Positions 32,045-40,640 of a stretch of DNA of 64,000 nucleotides are shown here, piece by piece (position 1 is the first letter of the stretch; the number at the start of each line of letters is the position of its first letter). A program made the translations under genes and the position numbers. The DNA is from Rhodospirillales bacterium (GTDB lineage: Bacteria; Pseudomonadota; Alphaproteobacteria; Rhodospirillales; Shumkoniaceae): positions 49,058 through 113,057 of the forward strand of contig JAHDSF010000011.1 in the NCBI GenBank assembly GCA_018432935.1. Reading direction: 5' to 3'. The notes under the pieces were generated by a model that was given only the letters and a program-made list of their open reading frames with translations, had not been told where the DNA came from and ran no database searches.

Positions 32045-32758
32045 CTAATCGTAGCGCCGGTCGAGCCAGGCGCCCAGCAGGGCATTGACAGCGGGCGGGT
32101 CCTCGATGGTCGAGCAGTGGCCGCATTCGGCCAGCAGGTGCAGCTCCGAGCCGACCACCGCGGAGGCGATCTCCCAGGAACGCGCCGGTGGCGTGCACTG
32201 GTCGTGGGTGCCGCAGATGACGATGGTGGGGCACTGGATGCCCGGCAGCACCGGCCGGCTGTCGGCCCGCGAGATGATCGCCTCCTGCTGGCTGCGGAAA
32301 AGTCGGGCGCCAAGGCGGTCGGTCATCGCCTCCATCTCGGCGATCGTCTCGGTCGGGAGGCGGTCGGGCCGATGATAGTTGTAGCCCATTTTGCTGCGCC
32401 AGGCGACCGATGGACTGGACTGCTCGGCGATGTCGCACGAATGCCGTCGCTCGGCCGCCGCCTCCGGGGCGTCGGGCCGGGCCGAGGTGCTGACCAGTCC
32501 GAGCCGCAGGATGCGATCCCGGGCCTGACGGACGATTTCGAGCGAGATGTAACCGCCCATCGACGTGCCGACCAGGAAGAACTTGGCCGGCAATCCGTCG
32601 AGAATGGCGGCGGCCATGGCGGCGATGGTGGGACGGTCGAAGTGCCAGTCGGGGACGATGATCTCATAGCGGTCCTGGAAATGGGCGATCTCCCACTTCC
32701 AGATCGTGCGGTCGGAGAGCAGGCCGGGAATGAACACGAGAGGATAGCTCTTCTTCAT
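32045..32758 (-). CDS. Alpha/beta-hydrolase-fold protein
   Basis: A 237-residue hydrolase. The oxyanion region is VFIPGLLSDRTIW, the nucleophile elbow is GTSMGGY (Ser about residue 66), the acid region is ICGTHDQCTPP and the catalytic His lies in LAECGHCSTIE. There is no signal peptide. The start (32758) overlaps the stop of the preceding ATPase gene by four bases, so it is the translationally coupled last gene of the ABC transporter operon. It probably acts on the imported compound, for example as an esterase, amidase or lactonase. The substrate cannot be told from sequence. Confidence 0.85.
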   Translation of the reverse strand: MKKSYPLVFIPGLLSDRTIWKWEIAHFQDRYEIIVPDWHFDRPTIAAMAAAILDGLPAKFFLVGTSMGGYISLEIVRQARDRILRLGLVSTSARPDAPEAAAERRHSCDIAEQSSPSVAWRSKMGYNYHRPDRLPTETIAEMEAMTDRLGARLFRSQQEAIISRADSRPVLPGIQCPTIVICGTHDQCTPPARSWEIASAVVGSELHLLAECGHCSTIEDPPAVNALLGAWLDRRYD

Positions 32759-33747
32759 TGAACATGGTCCCCTTGGGTCGAAGACGCATCGGCAAGCGGC
32801 GCCAAGTGGCAGGCGACAGACGTCCCGCCACCCAGGCTCCGCAGTTCGGGCATCGCACTCCGGCAACAGGCCTGGGCGAAGCCGCAGCGGGGATGGAAGC
32901 GGCATCCCTGCGGCGGATTGGAGGGGCTGGGCGGGGTGCCCTCGAGCAGGCGGCGCGGCCGCCGCAGCGACGGATGCGACACCGGGATGGCGTCGAGCAG
33001 GGCCCGGGTGTAGGGGTGTTGCGGCCGGCGAATGATGGTCTCGGTCGGTCCCGTCTCCATCATCCGGCCAAGGTACATGACGCAGATCCGGTGGCTGAGA
33101 TGGGCCACCACGCCGATGTCGTGGGACACGAACAGCATGGCCACCCCGAGCTCGCGCTGGATATCCATCAGCAGGTTGATGACCTGGGCCCGGATCGAGA
33201 CGTCGAGCGCGGAGACCGGCTCGTCGGCGATGATGATCTTGGGCTGCAGGGCCAGCGCTCGGGCAATGCCGACGCGTTGCCGCTGGCCACCCGACAGCTC
33301 GTGGGGGAAGCGTTCGGCGAATTCCTCGACCAGTCCGACCCGGCGCAGCAGGGCGGCTACGCAGATCCGCCGCTCCTCGGGCGCGCCCACGCGGTAGTTG
33401 TCGAGCGGCTCGCGCACGATCGCCTCCACCGTCATGCGCGGATCGAGCGAGGCGTAGGGGTCCTGGAACACCATTTGCGCCAACCGCCGGCGGTCGCGCA
33501 GGGCGGCGCCGGACAGTTCGGTGATGTCCTCGCCATCGAGACGGATCCGCCCGTGGGTTGGCGGCTCGAGGCGGAGGATGACGCGGGCCAGGGTCGATTT
33601 GCCGCAGCCGCTCTCGCCGACCAGCGCAACCGTCTCGCCGGGCCGGATGGTCAGGCTGATGCCGTCGACCGCGCGTACCGGCCGCCGCGGCGGACCGTAG
33701 TGACGGACGACGTCCTCGACTTCGAGAACAGCGACGGCCTCAGGCAT
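32755..33747 (-). CDS. Oligopeptide/dipeptide-type ABC transporter ATPase (OppF/DppF-like)
   Basis: A 330-residue ATPase. Walker A is GESGCGKST, the signature is LSGGQRQRVGIARAL, Walker B is KIIIADEPVSALD and the H-loop is VSHDIGVVA. The C-terminal oligo/dipeptide-specific Cys region is CRFHPRCGFAQACC. The start is ATG 33747, which lies inside the end of the partner ATPase gene (eight-base overlap); a longer open frame upstream is spurious. It pairs with the next gene to form the heterodimeric motor of the importer. Confidence 0.92.
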   Translation of the reverse strand: MPEAVAVLEVEDVVRHYGPPRRPVRAVDGISLTIRPGETVALVGESGCGKSTLARVILRLEPPTHGRIRLDGEDITELSGAALRDRRRLAQMVFQDPYASLDPRMTVEAIVREPLDNYRVGAPEERRICVAALLRRVGLVEEFAERFPHELSGGQRQRVGIARALALQPKIIIADEPVSALDVSIRAQVINLLMDIQRELGVAMLFVSHDIGVVAHLSHRICVMYLGRMMETGPTETIIRRPQHPYTRALLDAIPVSHPSLRRPRRLLEGTPPSPSNPPQGCRFHPRCGFAQACCRSAMPELRSLGGGTSVACHLAPLADASSTQGDHVQ

Positions 33748-34768
33748 GACGGTCCTCCCGACAGGGCAGCACGTGCCCGGCCCGCTCGGCTTCGATCTCC
33801 GCCCGGCGCAGGCAGGCGCTCGCCCGGCCGGCGGCGATTGCCTCCAGCCGGGGGGACCGTTCCGCGCAGACCGGCCGAGCCCGCGCGCAACGCGGCGCAA
33901 AGGCGCAGCCCGGGATCTCGCGGTTGACAACCGGGACGTTGCCGGGGATCTCGCTCAGACGCTCCTTGCGCGCGCTTCGGTGGTCGGGGACCGCCGCCAG
34001 CAGGCCTTCGGTGTATGGGTGGGCCGGGGCGTCGAACAGAGCGGCGGCCGGCCCCTTCTCGACGATCCGGCCCGCGTACATGACGGCCACCTCGTCGGCC
34101 ATCTCGGCGACCACGCCGAGATCGTGGGTGATCAGCAACACGGCGGTCGCGAACTCCCGTTGCAGGGTCTCGATAAGGTCGAGGATCTGCGCCTGAACGG
34201 TGACATCGAGGGCGGTGGTCGGCTCATCGGCGATCAGGATCTTGGGCCGGCAGGCCAGAGCCATGGCGACCATCGCCCGCTGGCGCATGCCGCCGGACAG
34301 GGCGTGGGGATAGCTATCGAGGTGGCGTCTGGCATCCGGGATGCGCACGTGCTCGAGCATGTCGAGGGCGCGCCTGCGGGCGGCCGCCTTGTCGACCGCC
34401 TCGTGGAGGCGGATCGCCTCGGCGATCTGGTATCCGATCGTGAACGCCGGATTGAGCGAACTCATCGGGTTCTGGAAGATCATCGAGATCTCGCGACCGC
34501 GGATCGCAGCCAAACGGGCGGGAGAGACGCCGGTCAGGGATTCGCCGGCCAGCGCCAGGCGGTCGGCCGCGACGTGCGCGCCCTTGCCGTGCAAGCCCAT
34601 TACCGCCAGCGCAGTGACGCTCTTGCCCGAGCCGGATTCGCCCACCAAGCACAGGGTCCGCCCCGCCTCCAGCGTGAAGGACACGCCGACCGCGGCGCGG
34701 ACCGCTGCCGGGCCGGAACCGAAGGTCACCGACAAGTTGGCGACATCGAGCAAGGGGGAGCCGATCAT
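33740..34768 (-). CDS. Oligopeptide/dipeptide-type ABC transporter ATPase (OppD/DppD-like)
   Basis: A 342-residue ATPase. Walker A is GESGSGKSV, the signature is [15 protein letters not shown], Walker B is [13 protein letters not shown] and the H-loop is ITHDLGVVA. The C-terminal Cys cluster is [14 protein letters not shown], as in members reported to bind an iron-sulphur cluster. The [20 protein letters not shown] stretch is typical of DppD. The start (34768) overlaps the permease stop by four bases. Confidence 0.92.
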   Translation of the reverse strand: MIGSPLLDVANLSVTFGSGPAAVRAAVGVSFTLEAGRTLCLVGESGSGKSVTALAVMGLHGKGAHVAADRLALAGESLTGVSPARLAAIRGREISMIFQNPMSSLNPAFTIGYQIAEAIRLHEAVDKAAARRRALDMLEHVRIPDARRHLDSYPHALSGGMRQRAMVAMALACRPKILIADEPTTALDVTVQAQILDLIETLQREFATAVLLITHDLGVVAEMADEVAVMYAGRIVEKGPAAALFDAPAHPYTEGLLAAVPDHRSARKERLSEIPGNVPVVNREIPGCAFAPRCARARPVCAERSPRLEAIAAGRASACLRRAEIEAERAGHVLPCREDRHA

Positions 34769-35649
34769 AGGCCGCTCCGCCGGGCTAGGTGGGGATCGAG
34801 CCGGTCGCGCAGGCTGTCGCCGAGAGTGTTGATGGCCAGCACGAGGACCGACAGCAGAACGCCGGGGAAGCCGATGATCCATGGTGCGAGCTGGAAGTAC
34901 TGCCGGCCGACCGCCATCACGTTGCCCCAGCTCGGGATGTCCGGCGGGGTGCCGACGCCGAGGAAGCTGAGGACGGCCTCGGCAATGATCGCGGAGGCGC
35001 AGACGTAGGTGGCCTGCACCGTCAACGCGCCAACCGCATTGGGCAGGATGTGGGTGAGGAGGATCTTCGGGGTCGAGGTGCCGACGGAAATCGCCGCGGT
35101 GACGAACGGCAGTTCGCGCAGGGTGAGCACCACGCTGCGCACCAGGCGGGCGGTGCGGGGTACCTCGGGCACCGTGATGGCCACGATCACCGTCCACAAT
35201 CCGCCGCCGAGCAGCGACACCAGGGCGATGGCGAGCAGCACGCCGGGAATCGCCATCATGCCGTCCATGGCCCGCATGAGCACGGAGTCCACCACCCGGA
35301 AGTAACCCGCCACCAGGCCGAACAGGACGCCGAGCAGGGTGGTCGCGAGCGCGACGCAGGCGCCGACAACGAGCGAATTGCGCGAGCCCACCATGGTCCG
35401 GTCGAAAATGTCGCGGCCGAGATGGTCGGTGCCGAACCAATGCTCGGACCCCGGGGGAAGCAGCCTCGCGCCGGTGTTGATGGAGACGTAATCGTGGATC
35501 AGCAGCGGCGCGACCACGGCGATCACGACGAGCGTGCCCAGCACGGCAACGCCCGCAATCACTGCCGCGCCGGGGCGGCGGAATGCAACCCGCCGTGGCG
35601 CCGGAACCGTCGTTGCGAGACCGGGACCGCTTGCAGGAGCCGGCGCCAT
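34765..35649 (-). CDS. ABC transporter permease (DppC/OppC-like)
   Basis: A 294-residue inner-membrane permease with six predicted segments. The OppC-type N-terminus includes HDYVSINTGARLLPPGSEHW followed by FGTDHLGRDIFDR, the hallmark of DppC. The coupling loop region is LPFVTAAISVGTSTPKILLT. The start codon shares one base with the stop of the preceding permease. It partners the DppB-like permease. Confidence 0.92.
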   Translation of the reverse strand: MAPAPASGPGLATTVPAPRRVAFRRPGAAVIAGVAVLGTLVVIAVVAPLLIHDYVSINTGARLLPPGSEHWFGTDHLGRDIFDRTMVGSRNSLVVGACVALATTLLGVLFGLVAGYFRVVDSVLMRAMDGMMAIPGVLLAIALVSLLGGGLWTVIVAITVPEVPRTARLVRSVVLTLRELPFVTAAISVGTSTPKILLTHILPNAVGALTVQATYVCASAIIAEAVLSFLGVGTPPDIPSWGNVMAVGRQYFQLAPWIIGFPGVLLSVLVLAINTLGDSLRDRLDPHLARRSGL

Positions 35650-36599
35650 CACTTGCCTCGATAGCGGATGCGTGGATCGAACAGCGAATAGCTCAGATCC
35701 ACGAGCAGGTTGACGACGATGAGCACGACCGAGAACGTCAGCATCACGCCCTGCACCACGGGATAGTCCCGGTGCATGATGGCGTCGACGGTGAGCCGCC
35801 CCATGCCCGGTATGTTGAAGACGGACTCGGTCACCACCATGCCGCCGATCAGTGACGCGAAGCCGAGCCCGATCACGGTGACGATCGGTACTCCGGCGTT
35901 CTTGAGGGCGTGGAGCAGCAGCACCCGCGGGGTCCGCGCCCCCTTGGCCTGAGCCGTGCGGATGTAGTCCTCGCTCAGGATCTCGAGGACGGTCGCGCGG
36001 GCAACGCGGGCGACCAGCGCCGAAAAGAGCAGAGCGAGCGCGATGCTCGGTAGCAGGAGGCTGCGCAGGCAGGGCCATAGGCCGCCCGCCAGGGGCTTGT
36101 AGCCCTGCACCGGCAGCCAGTGTAGCTGGATCGCGAATACATAGATCAGAGCGTAGCCGATGACGAACACCGGGATCGAAAAGCCCGATACCGACATCAG
36201 CATGACCCCACGGTCGAGCGTGCTGCCGGACTTCCAGGCCGCGAACACGCCGGCCGGCACCGCGAACAGCACGGTCAGCACCGTGGTGGCGATGGCCAGC
36301 ATCAGCGTCGGCTCGATGCGTTGCGCGATCAGCCTTGCGACCGGCTGGTTGGAGAAGATCGAGTTTCCGAGGTCGAGGGTGCCGAGGTGGGCGAGCCACA
36401 TCCAGAACTGTGCCAACAGCGGCTCGTCGAGGTGGAGCCGGGCCCGGATCAGGGCTACCTGCTGCGGGCTGGCGTTCTCTCCCGCGATCAGGGCCGCGGG
36501 GTCCCCCGGCGCAAGGTGGAGCAGCAGGAAGACTGCCACCACCACGAAGGCCACCACAGGGATCACCGCCACCAGGCGCAACCCGACGTACTTCAGCAT
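35649..36599 (-). CDS. ABC transporter permease (DppB/OppB-like)
   Basis: A 316-residue inner-membrane permease. The N-terminus (VVAVFLLLHLAPGDPAALI) and HLDEPLLAQFWMWLAHLGTL are characteristic of OppB/DppB. The coupling loop is ILSEDYIRTAQAKGARTPRV. The C-terminus is IVVNLLVDLSYSLFDPRIRY. About six membrane segments are expected. It follows the binding-protein gene by 60 bases. Confidence 0.92.
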   Translation of the reverse strand: MLKYVGLRLVAVIPVVAFVVVAVFLLLHLAPGDPAALIAGENASPQQVALIRARLHLDEPLLAQFWMWLAHLGTLDLGNSIFSNQPVARLIAQRIEPTLMLAIATTVLTVLFAVPAGVFAAWKSGSTLDRGVMLMSVSGFSIPVFVIGYALIYVFAIQLHWLPVQGYKPLAGGLWPCLRSLLLPSIALALLFSALVARVARATVLEILSEDYIRTAQAKGARTPRVLLLHALKNAGVPIVTVIGLGFASLIGGMVVTESVFNIPGMGRLTVDAIMHRDYPVVQGVMLTFSVVLIVVNLLVDLSYSLFDPRIRYRGK

Positions 36600-36659
36600 G
36601 GGACTTCTCCGGGCGGGCGCGGCGCCGGTCCGTCCGGCACCGCGCCCCCTCCCCTTCCC

Positions 36660-38252
36660 CTATTTGTCCGCCTTGCTGACGTTCCAGAACACCGACACCG
36701 GCGCGTCGATGACCCCACTGAGCTTCTTGCTCCAGGCCTGGACCAGGAAGTCCTGGCTCATCGGGATGTAGGTCACGATCTCCATGCCGCGGGCCTGCAT
36801 CTTCGTGGCGATCGCCTTGCGCTCCGCTTCGTCGGTAGCCTTGAAGAAGGCGGCCCGCAGGTCCTGGAGCTCCTTGTCGCAGGGCCAGCCGAACCATGCC
36901 TTGTCGCAGGCGCCGGTCATATAGACGTTCGTCGCCGGGCTCATCAGGTCGACGCCGCCCCAGCCGGTGACGAAGGCGTGCCAGCCGCCCTCCTTGACGG
37001 TGCCCTTGTTGGTGCGGCGCGAGAACATGGTGGCGAGATCCATGATCTGGTCGTCGACCGTGAAGCCAGCCCGCCGCAGCGCCTGGACCAGCACGGTGCA
37101 CTGATCATCCTGCAGCTTGAGGTCGGAGGGGTGAAGAACGGTGATCGGCGTGCCGTCGTAGCCGGCTTCCTTGAGCAGTGCCTTGGCCTTGGCGGGGTCG
37201 AGCGTCATCACCCGCTCGCTGTTGGCGTCGCTCTCGTAGGGGCCGCCGCAGAAGAACATGGCAGGGCAGATCCTGAATCGTTCGGTGCGACTGCCGTACA
37301 GGGCCTGGGTGAACTCCTTCTGGCTGAGCGCCAACTGCACGGCCTGGCGCACCTTGACGTTGTTGAACGGCGGCTGGGTGTGGTTGAGCACGATCTGGGT
37401 GCTCCGGCCCAGGGGGTCGCGGGCCTTCATGACGAGGTCCGGTTGCGCCTGGATCAGCGGCGACATGTCGGCGGGCACGTCCTCGATGTAGTCGATCTCG
37501 CCGGCGATCAGGGCGTTGATGGCGCTCAGATCGTCGGGCATGTGCAGCCGCTCGATACGATCGACCTTGGCGATCTTGGCGCCGGCCATGCCGCTGGCGG
37601 GCTCGGCGCGAGGCACGTAGCCCGGGTTCTTGACGTAGACGACCTTGCTGCCCGGCACCCATTCGTCGATCTTCATGATGAACGGCCCGGAGCCGATCGG
37701 CTCGGTCACGTCCTTGTCGGGCGGCGTCTTGGCCAGCCGCTCCGGCATCATGAACGGGACGTAGGAGCTGATCTTGCCCAGCGCCGCCAGGGTGAGGCCC
37801 CAGGGCTCCTTGAGCACCAGCTTGAACGTGTTGGCATCGACGGCTTCAAAGTGGTCGACATAGCCGGCCATGACGCCGCCGAGGCTGTCCTTCTTCAGCC
37901 AGCGCTCGATCGAGGCGATGCAGTCGGCGCTGCTGACCGCCTTGCCGTCATGCCATTTGAGGCCATCGCGCAGGGTGAATGAATAGGTCTTGCCGTCGCC
38001 GCTGATCTCGTACTTGCCGACCATCTGCGGCTGGACGTTGAACTTGGCGTCCATCGCGAACAGGGTGTCCCAGACCAGGTACGCCATGTCGCGGACCGGG
38101 TAGCTCGACGTCCACAGCGGGTCGATCTGCTTCAGGTCCCCGGTAGCCTTGATGCGCAGCACGCTTTCGCCCATCGCCGGCGACAGGGCGCCGGCGACCA
38201 GGAAGGCCGCGGTTCCAGCGGCAAGCACGGCACGAATGCGGGCGGGTGTCAT
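36660..38252 (-). CDS. Family-5 extracellular solute-binding protein (DppA/OppA-like)
   Basis: A 530-residue exported binding protein with a signal peptide ending near residue 28 (AVLAAGTAAFLVAGALSPAM). SBP_bac_5 blocks are RIKATGDLKQIDPLWTSSYP, TYSFTLRDGLKWHDGKAVSS and GSGPFIMKIDEWVPGSKVVY. A C-terminal VTGWGGVDLMSPATNVYMTG follows. It captures the ligand for the DppBCDF-like importer. Family members bind peptides, nickel, opines, glutathione or sugars, so the ligand is open. The ROK regulator and decayed sugar genes nearby hint at a carbohydrate-related ligand. Confidence 0.92.
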   Translation of the reverse strand: MTPARIRAVLAAGTAAFLVAGALSPAMGESVLRIKATGDLKQIDPLWTSSYPVRDMAYLVWDTLFAMDAKFNVQPQMVGKYEISGDGKTYSFTLRDGLKWHDGKAVSSADCIASIERWLKKDSLGGVMAGYVDHFEAVDANTFKLVLKEPWGLTLAALGKISSYVPFMMPERLAKTPPDKDVTEPIGSGPFIMKIDEWVPGSKVVYVKNPGYVPRAEPASGMAGAKIAKVDRIERLHMPDDLSAINALIAGEIDYIEDVPADMSPLIQAQPDLVMKARDPLGRSTQIVLNHTQPPFNNVKVRQAVQLALSQKEFTQALYGSRTERFRICPAMFFCGGPYESDANSERVMTLDPAKAKALLKEAGYDGTPITVLHPSDLKLQDDQCTVLVQALRRAGFTVDDQIMDLATMFSRRTNKGTVKEGGWHAFVTGWGGVDLMSPATNVYMTGACDKAWFGWPCDKELQDLRAAFFKATDEAERKAIATKMQARGMEIVTYIPMSQDFLVQAWSKKLSGVIDAPVSVFWNVSKADK

Positions 38253-38292
38253 GGTCTGTCTCCTCCTGAGGATTTCATCTTGGCGAGGCGTC

Positions 38293-39552
38293 TCAGGTCT
38301 TTGTGCTGCGTTGTCTTTTGCGACCTCGGGACAGCCGGTAGGTCTCGTTCAACTGCTCTGCCGCGAGAGCCTCGCGGCTGGGGAAAAAATGCGCGTTGAT
38401 CGGGAGAATGGCGGCGCCGACGAGGGCGCCGTCGGCGCCCATGCGGCTGAGCCGGAGTTGTGGCACCACCAGATGCTCCACGTTGGCCGCCGCGAGGCGG
38501 CGTCCCAGTTTGTCGACGATTTCCATCACCAGGAACTGGGGAAGCCCGCTGTCGATGATGACCGCCTCGACGTCGATTACGGCAAAGCAGGCGGTCAGGC
38601 CCTCGACCAGGGCCTCGACGCAGTCGTCCAGCCACTCCTGAACCAGACCGCGCGCCCGGTCGAGCACCTCCGGCAGTTCCGACACCGCGCGGATGGTGAA
38701 GCCGTGCAGGCCGAGGTGCCGCATCAGGCCGCTGAGGGAGGCGCGGGCACCAAGGCGGTTGTCGCCGCTTTCGCCGCAGGACGCATGGGCAAGCCGACTC
38801 GGGCCGACAGGGATGGCGCCGAGGGTGGCGGCGCGACCGTGCGCCCCGGTTTCGAGGCTGCCGCCGAGCACGAGCGCACCCGAGATGTGGGTGCCGATGA
38901 CGACGTGGAGGAACTTGCTGAATTCCTGGCCGGCGCCAAGCAGGTATTCGGCGACGGCGGCCACCCGGGTATCGTTTTCGACGAATACCGGCAGGGTGAT
39001 GGCAGCGCTGAACTCCCCGGCGACGTCACGATCCCGCCACGGTCCTATCACCTGCTCGGGCAGTCCCTGTCGCGCTGGCTGGTACCAGAGGTCGTGGGAG
39101 AGCGCCACACCGAGGCCGCAGATTCGCCCGCGCCAGCGCTCCTGGGTGACGACATCGTGCATGGTGCCGGAGAGGAAGCCGCACACCGTCTCGAGATGCG
39201 GAAGCTCGTAATTGTGGACCCAGCGGTCGCGGATGCGGCCCTCGAAGTCGATGGCCAGGAGATCGCAGCGGCAGCGGTCGACCTTGAGTCCCAGCGCGAA
39301 CACGCCGTCAGGGTTGATGCCGTACAGGATCGAAGGCTGGCCGACGCGCCCGAGACGCTTGCCGAGCTTCGAGACCAAGCCATCGGCTTCCAGCTGGTTG
39401 ACGATATCGACGACCGTCTGCAGCGGGAAGCCGGTCTGGTTGGCGACTTCCGTCTTTGAGCATTGGCCCAGCCGGCGCATTTCCGTCAAGACCACTCGCT
39501 CCCGGAAAAGCCGGGCCGGGGTCGCTGGGGGCGGGGATTCGGACGCTTTCAT
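38293..39552 (-). CDS. ROK-family transcriptional regulator
   Basis: A 419-residue regulator with an N-terminal winged helix-turn-helix (LGQCSKTEVANQTGFPLQTV; NQLEADGLVSKLGKRLGRVG) and a C-terminal ROK domain (FALGLKVDRCRCDLLAIDFE; FVENDTRVAAVAEYLLG; LGAIPVGPSRLAH). The CxCGxxGC zinc motif usual in ROK proteins is not visible; only one Cys (HASCGESGDN) remains in that region. GGAGA precedes ATG 39552. It is 40 bases upstream of the binding-protein gene on the same strand, so it probably autoregulates and controls the importer in response to a sugar or sugar derivative. Confidence 0.85.
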   Translation of the reverse strand: MKASESPPPATPARLFRERVVLTEMRRLGQCSKTEVANQTGFPLQTVVDIVNQLEADGLVSKLGKRLGRVGQPSILYGINPDGVFALGLKVDRCRCDLLAIDFEGRIRDRWVHNYELPHLETVCGFLSGTMHDVVTQERWRGRICGLGVALSHDLWYQPARQGLPEQVIGPWRDRDVAGEFSAAITLPVFVENDTRVAAVAEYLLGAGQEFSKFLHVVIGTHISGALVLGGSLETGAHGRAATLGAIPVGPSRLAHASCGESGDNRLGARASLSGLMRHLGLHGFTIRAVSELPEVLDRARGLVQEWLDDCVEALVEGLTACFAVIDVEAVIIDSGLPQFLVMEIVDKLGRRLAAANVEHLVVPQLRLSRMGADGALVGAAILPINAHFFPSREALAAEQLNETYRLSRGRKRQRSTKT

Positions 39553-39842
39553 GTGTCTCCTCAGCTCAGGAGGATAAAACTGGAAATCGTAGTTAGTCAA
39601 TAACAACGGCTTACGTTTTAATTGCAAGCCGCGTAATGGCTTGCTAAATCGCGCCACTAGATGGACCATCAACGGTATTAATACGGTTAATCTTGGCCGT
39701 GCGCGACTCGCTTCCCAGCAGCCAGATTGTCCGGCGGCTGCGAAGACGTCGTGTGCCTCCATCCGGCGATGGCGTGGTAGTACCGGCGTTCGATGGAAGA
39801 CGGGTCGAAAAAGCAGCGAATGCAGCGAACCCCCCGCACCTC
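39553..39842. promoter_or_regulatory. AT-rich divergent control region upstream of the ROK gene
   Basis: 290 bases, distinctly AT-rich between 39590 and 39690. It contains an inverted repeat CAAGCC-N7-GGCTTG (39625-39643) and a perfect 10-base palindrome GTATTAATAC (39675-39684). Both are candidate operators for the ROK protein, on either the transporter or the divergent sugar-gene side. No pair of promoter hexamers was confidently placed. Confidence 0.45.
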
Positions 39843-40155
39843 GACTACATAATCGTCAACGACGTCAAGATCGGGGCGCTCGCCGGCATCACTACCGTCA
39901 AGGAAAGCGTCGCCGACGTGCCGGCCTGCGTCGCGGCGGCGCGGCGGGTGATGGACGACGGGGCGGCCGAGCTGATCGTCGTCCACTTCCCGCGCGGCTG
40001 GCCGCCGTGGTGCGCGACGGCCGATCATCGGCAGCAACGGCGCCGGCGATGCCTTTGCCGCCGGAGTGCTGTTCGGGCTGCACGAGGCATGGCCGCTGGA
40101 CCAGGCGCTGGCCCTCGGCCACGCGGCGTCGGCAGCCAGCCTGCGCTCGGTGTAG
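39843..40155 (+). pseudogene. PfkB-family sugar kinase remnant
   Basis: Only the C-terminal part of a ribokinase-like kinase is present, and it is broken. One frame reads DYIIVNDVKIGALAGITTVK and AAELIVVHFPRG. A second frame briefly reads LAAVVRDG. A third frame (from 40024) carries the PfkB signature GSNGAGDAFAAGVLFGLHE and runs to a TAG at 40153-40155. Intact relatives have roughly fifteen more residues before the GAGDAF loop, so frameshifts and a small deletion are needed. The N-terminal half is absent. It is divergent from the ROK gene, as expected for a once-regulated sugar operon. Confidence 0.7.
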
Positions 40156-40232
40156 CACTGGTGGACCTGCCTAGCCCTGGCCCCCGCCTGGGGCTGGCGC
40201 GATCCGCTCGAAGATGAGGAAGGGGCCGGGAC

Positions 40233-40493
40233 ATGAAACGCTCGCAGGTCAACCCCATCCTGGTCGAGGCGGACGCCTTCATCCGCTCGTTCGGGTTCCC
40301 GCTGCCGCCGTTCGCGCACTGGTCGCCGCAAGAGCTTCGGGACAGCCTGCCGCGGGCGCCGGGGATTCTCGATGGCGCGCTGGGATGGGACCTCACCGAC
40401 TTCGGCCTCGAGCGGCTCGACGAGGCGGGGCTCGTGCTGTTCACCATCCGCAACGGCCGCCTTGCCGACCTCGAAGCCGGGCGGGGCAAGTGA
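40233..40493 (+). pseudogene. Truncated D-lyxose/D-mannose-type sugar isomerase
   Basis: Encodes 86 residues matching the N-terminus of D-lyxose ketol-isomerase (cupin-type sugar isomerase): QVNPILVEADAFIRSFGFPL, PPFAHWSPQE, LGWDLTDFG and LVLFTIRNGRLADLEAG. The intact family is about 225 residues and continues with the metal-binding cupin core, which is missing here. The frame ends abruptly at RGK-stop. The break lies about 80 bases before the candidate att repeat. It is probably inactive, left behind when foreign DNA arrived. AGGAAGG precedes the ATG. Confidence 0.7.
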
Positions 40494-40536
40494 CCTGCTT
40501 CCACGCCGTCTGGCGCTTCCACGGGGGACGAATACA

Positions 40537-40569
40537 AAACGCCGCTAAGCTGTTGACTTAGCGGCGTTT
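40537..40569 (-). terminator. Intrinsic terminator hairpin beside the left att repeat
   Basis: AAACGCCGCTAAG (40537-40549) pairs perfectly with CTTAGCGGCGTTT (40557-40569), 7-base loop. Read on the minus strand it is followed by TTTTGTATT, a good terminator. It sits 72 bases after the FkbM stop, and five bases from the tRNA-like 3' end in the att repeat. Confidence 0.7.
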
Positions 40570-40573
40570 AATT

Positions 40574-40586
40574 TGGTTGCGGGGAC
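40574..40586. repeat. Candidate left attachment site core
   Basis: TGGTTGCGGGGAC is repeated exactly at 46841-46853 at the end of the serine recombinase gene, with partial similarity continuing for six bases. On the minus strand it reads GTCCCCGCAACCA, like a tRNA acceptor 3' end, followed by a terminator. No complete tRNA is adjacent. Confidence 0.55.
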
Positions 40587-40640
40587 TTGAATGCACCGAC
40601 ATTTGACTCGTCCCCCAGGCGGAGCCTTTTCCATGCGGCA

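Noticed and set aside
32758..33927. 389-codon plus-strand frame opposite the OppF-like ATPase
   Set aside because: Antisense shadow of a clear ATPase gene with all ABC motifs on the minus strand.
36321..37982. 553-codon plus-strand frame opposite permease and binding-protein genes
   Set aside because: Spans two genuine minus-strand genes and shows no recognisable domain.
40574..40640. tRNA gene at the left att site
   Set aside because: The acceptor-end-like sequence and terminator are present, but no T-arm, anticodon arm or 5' acceptor strand can be folded.
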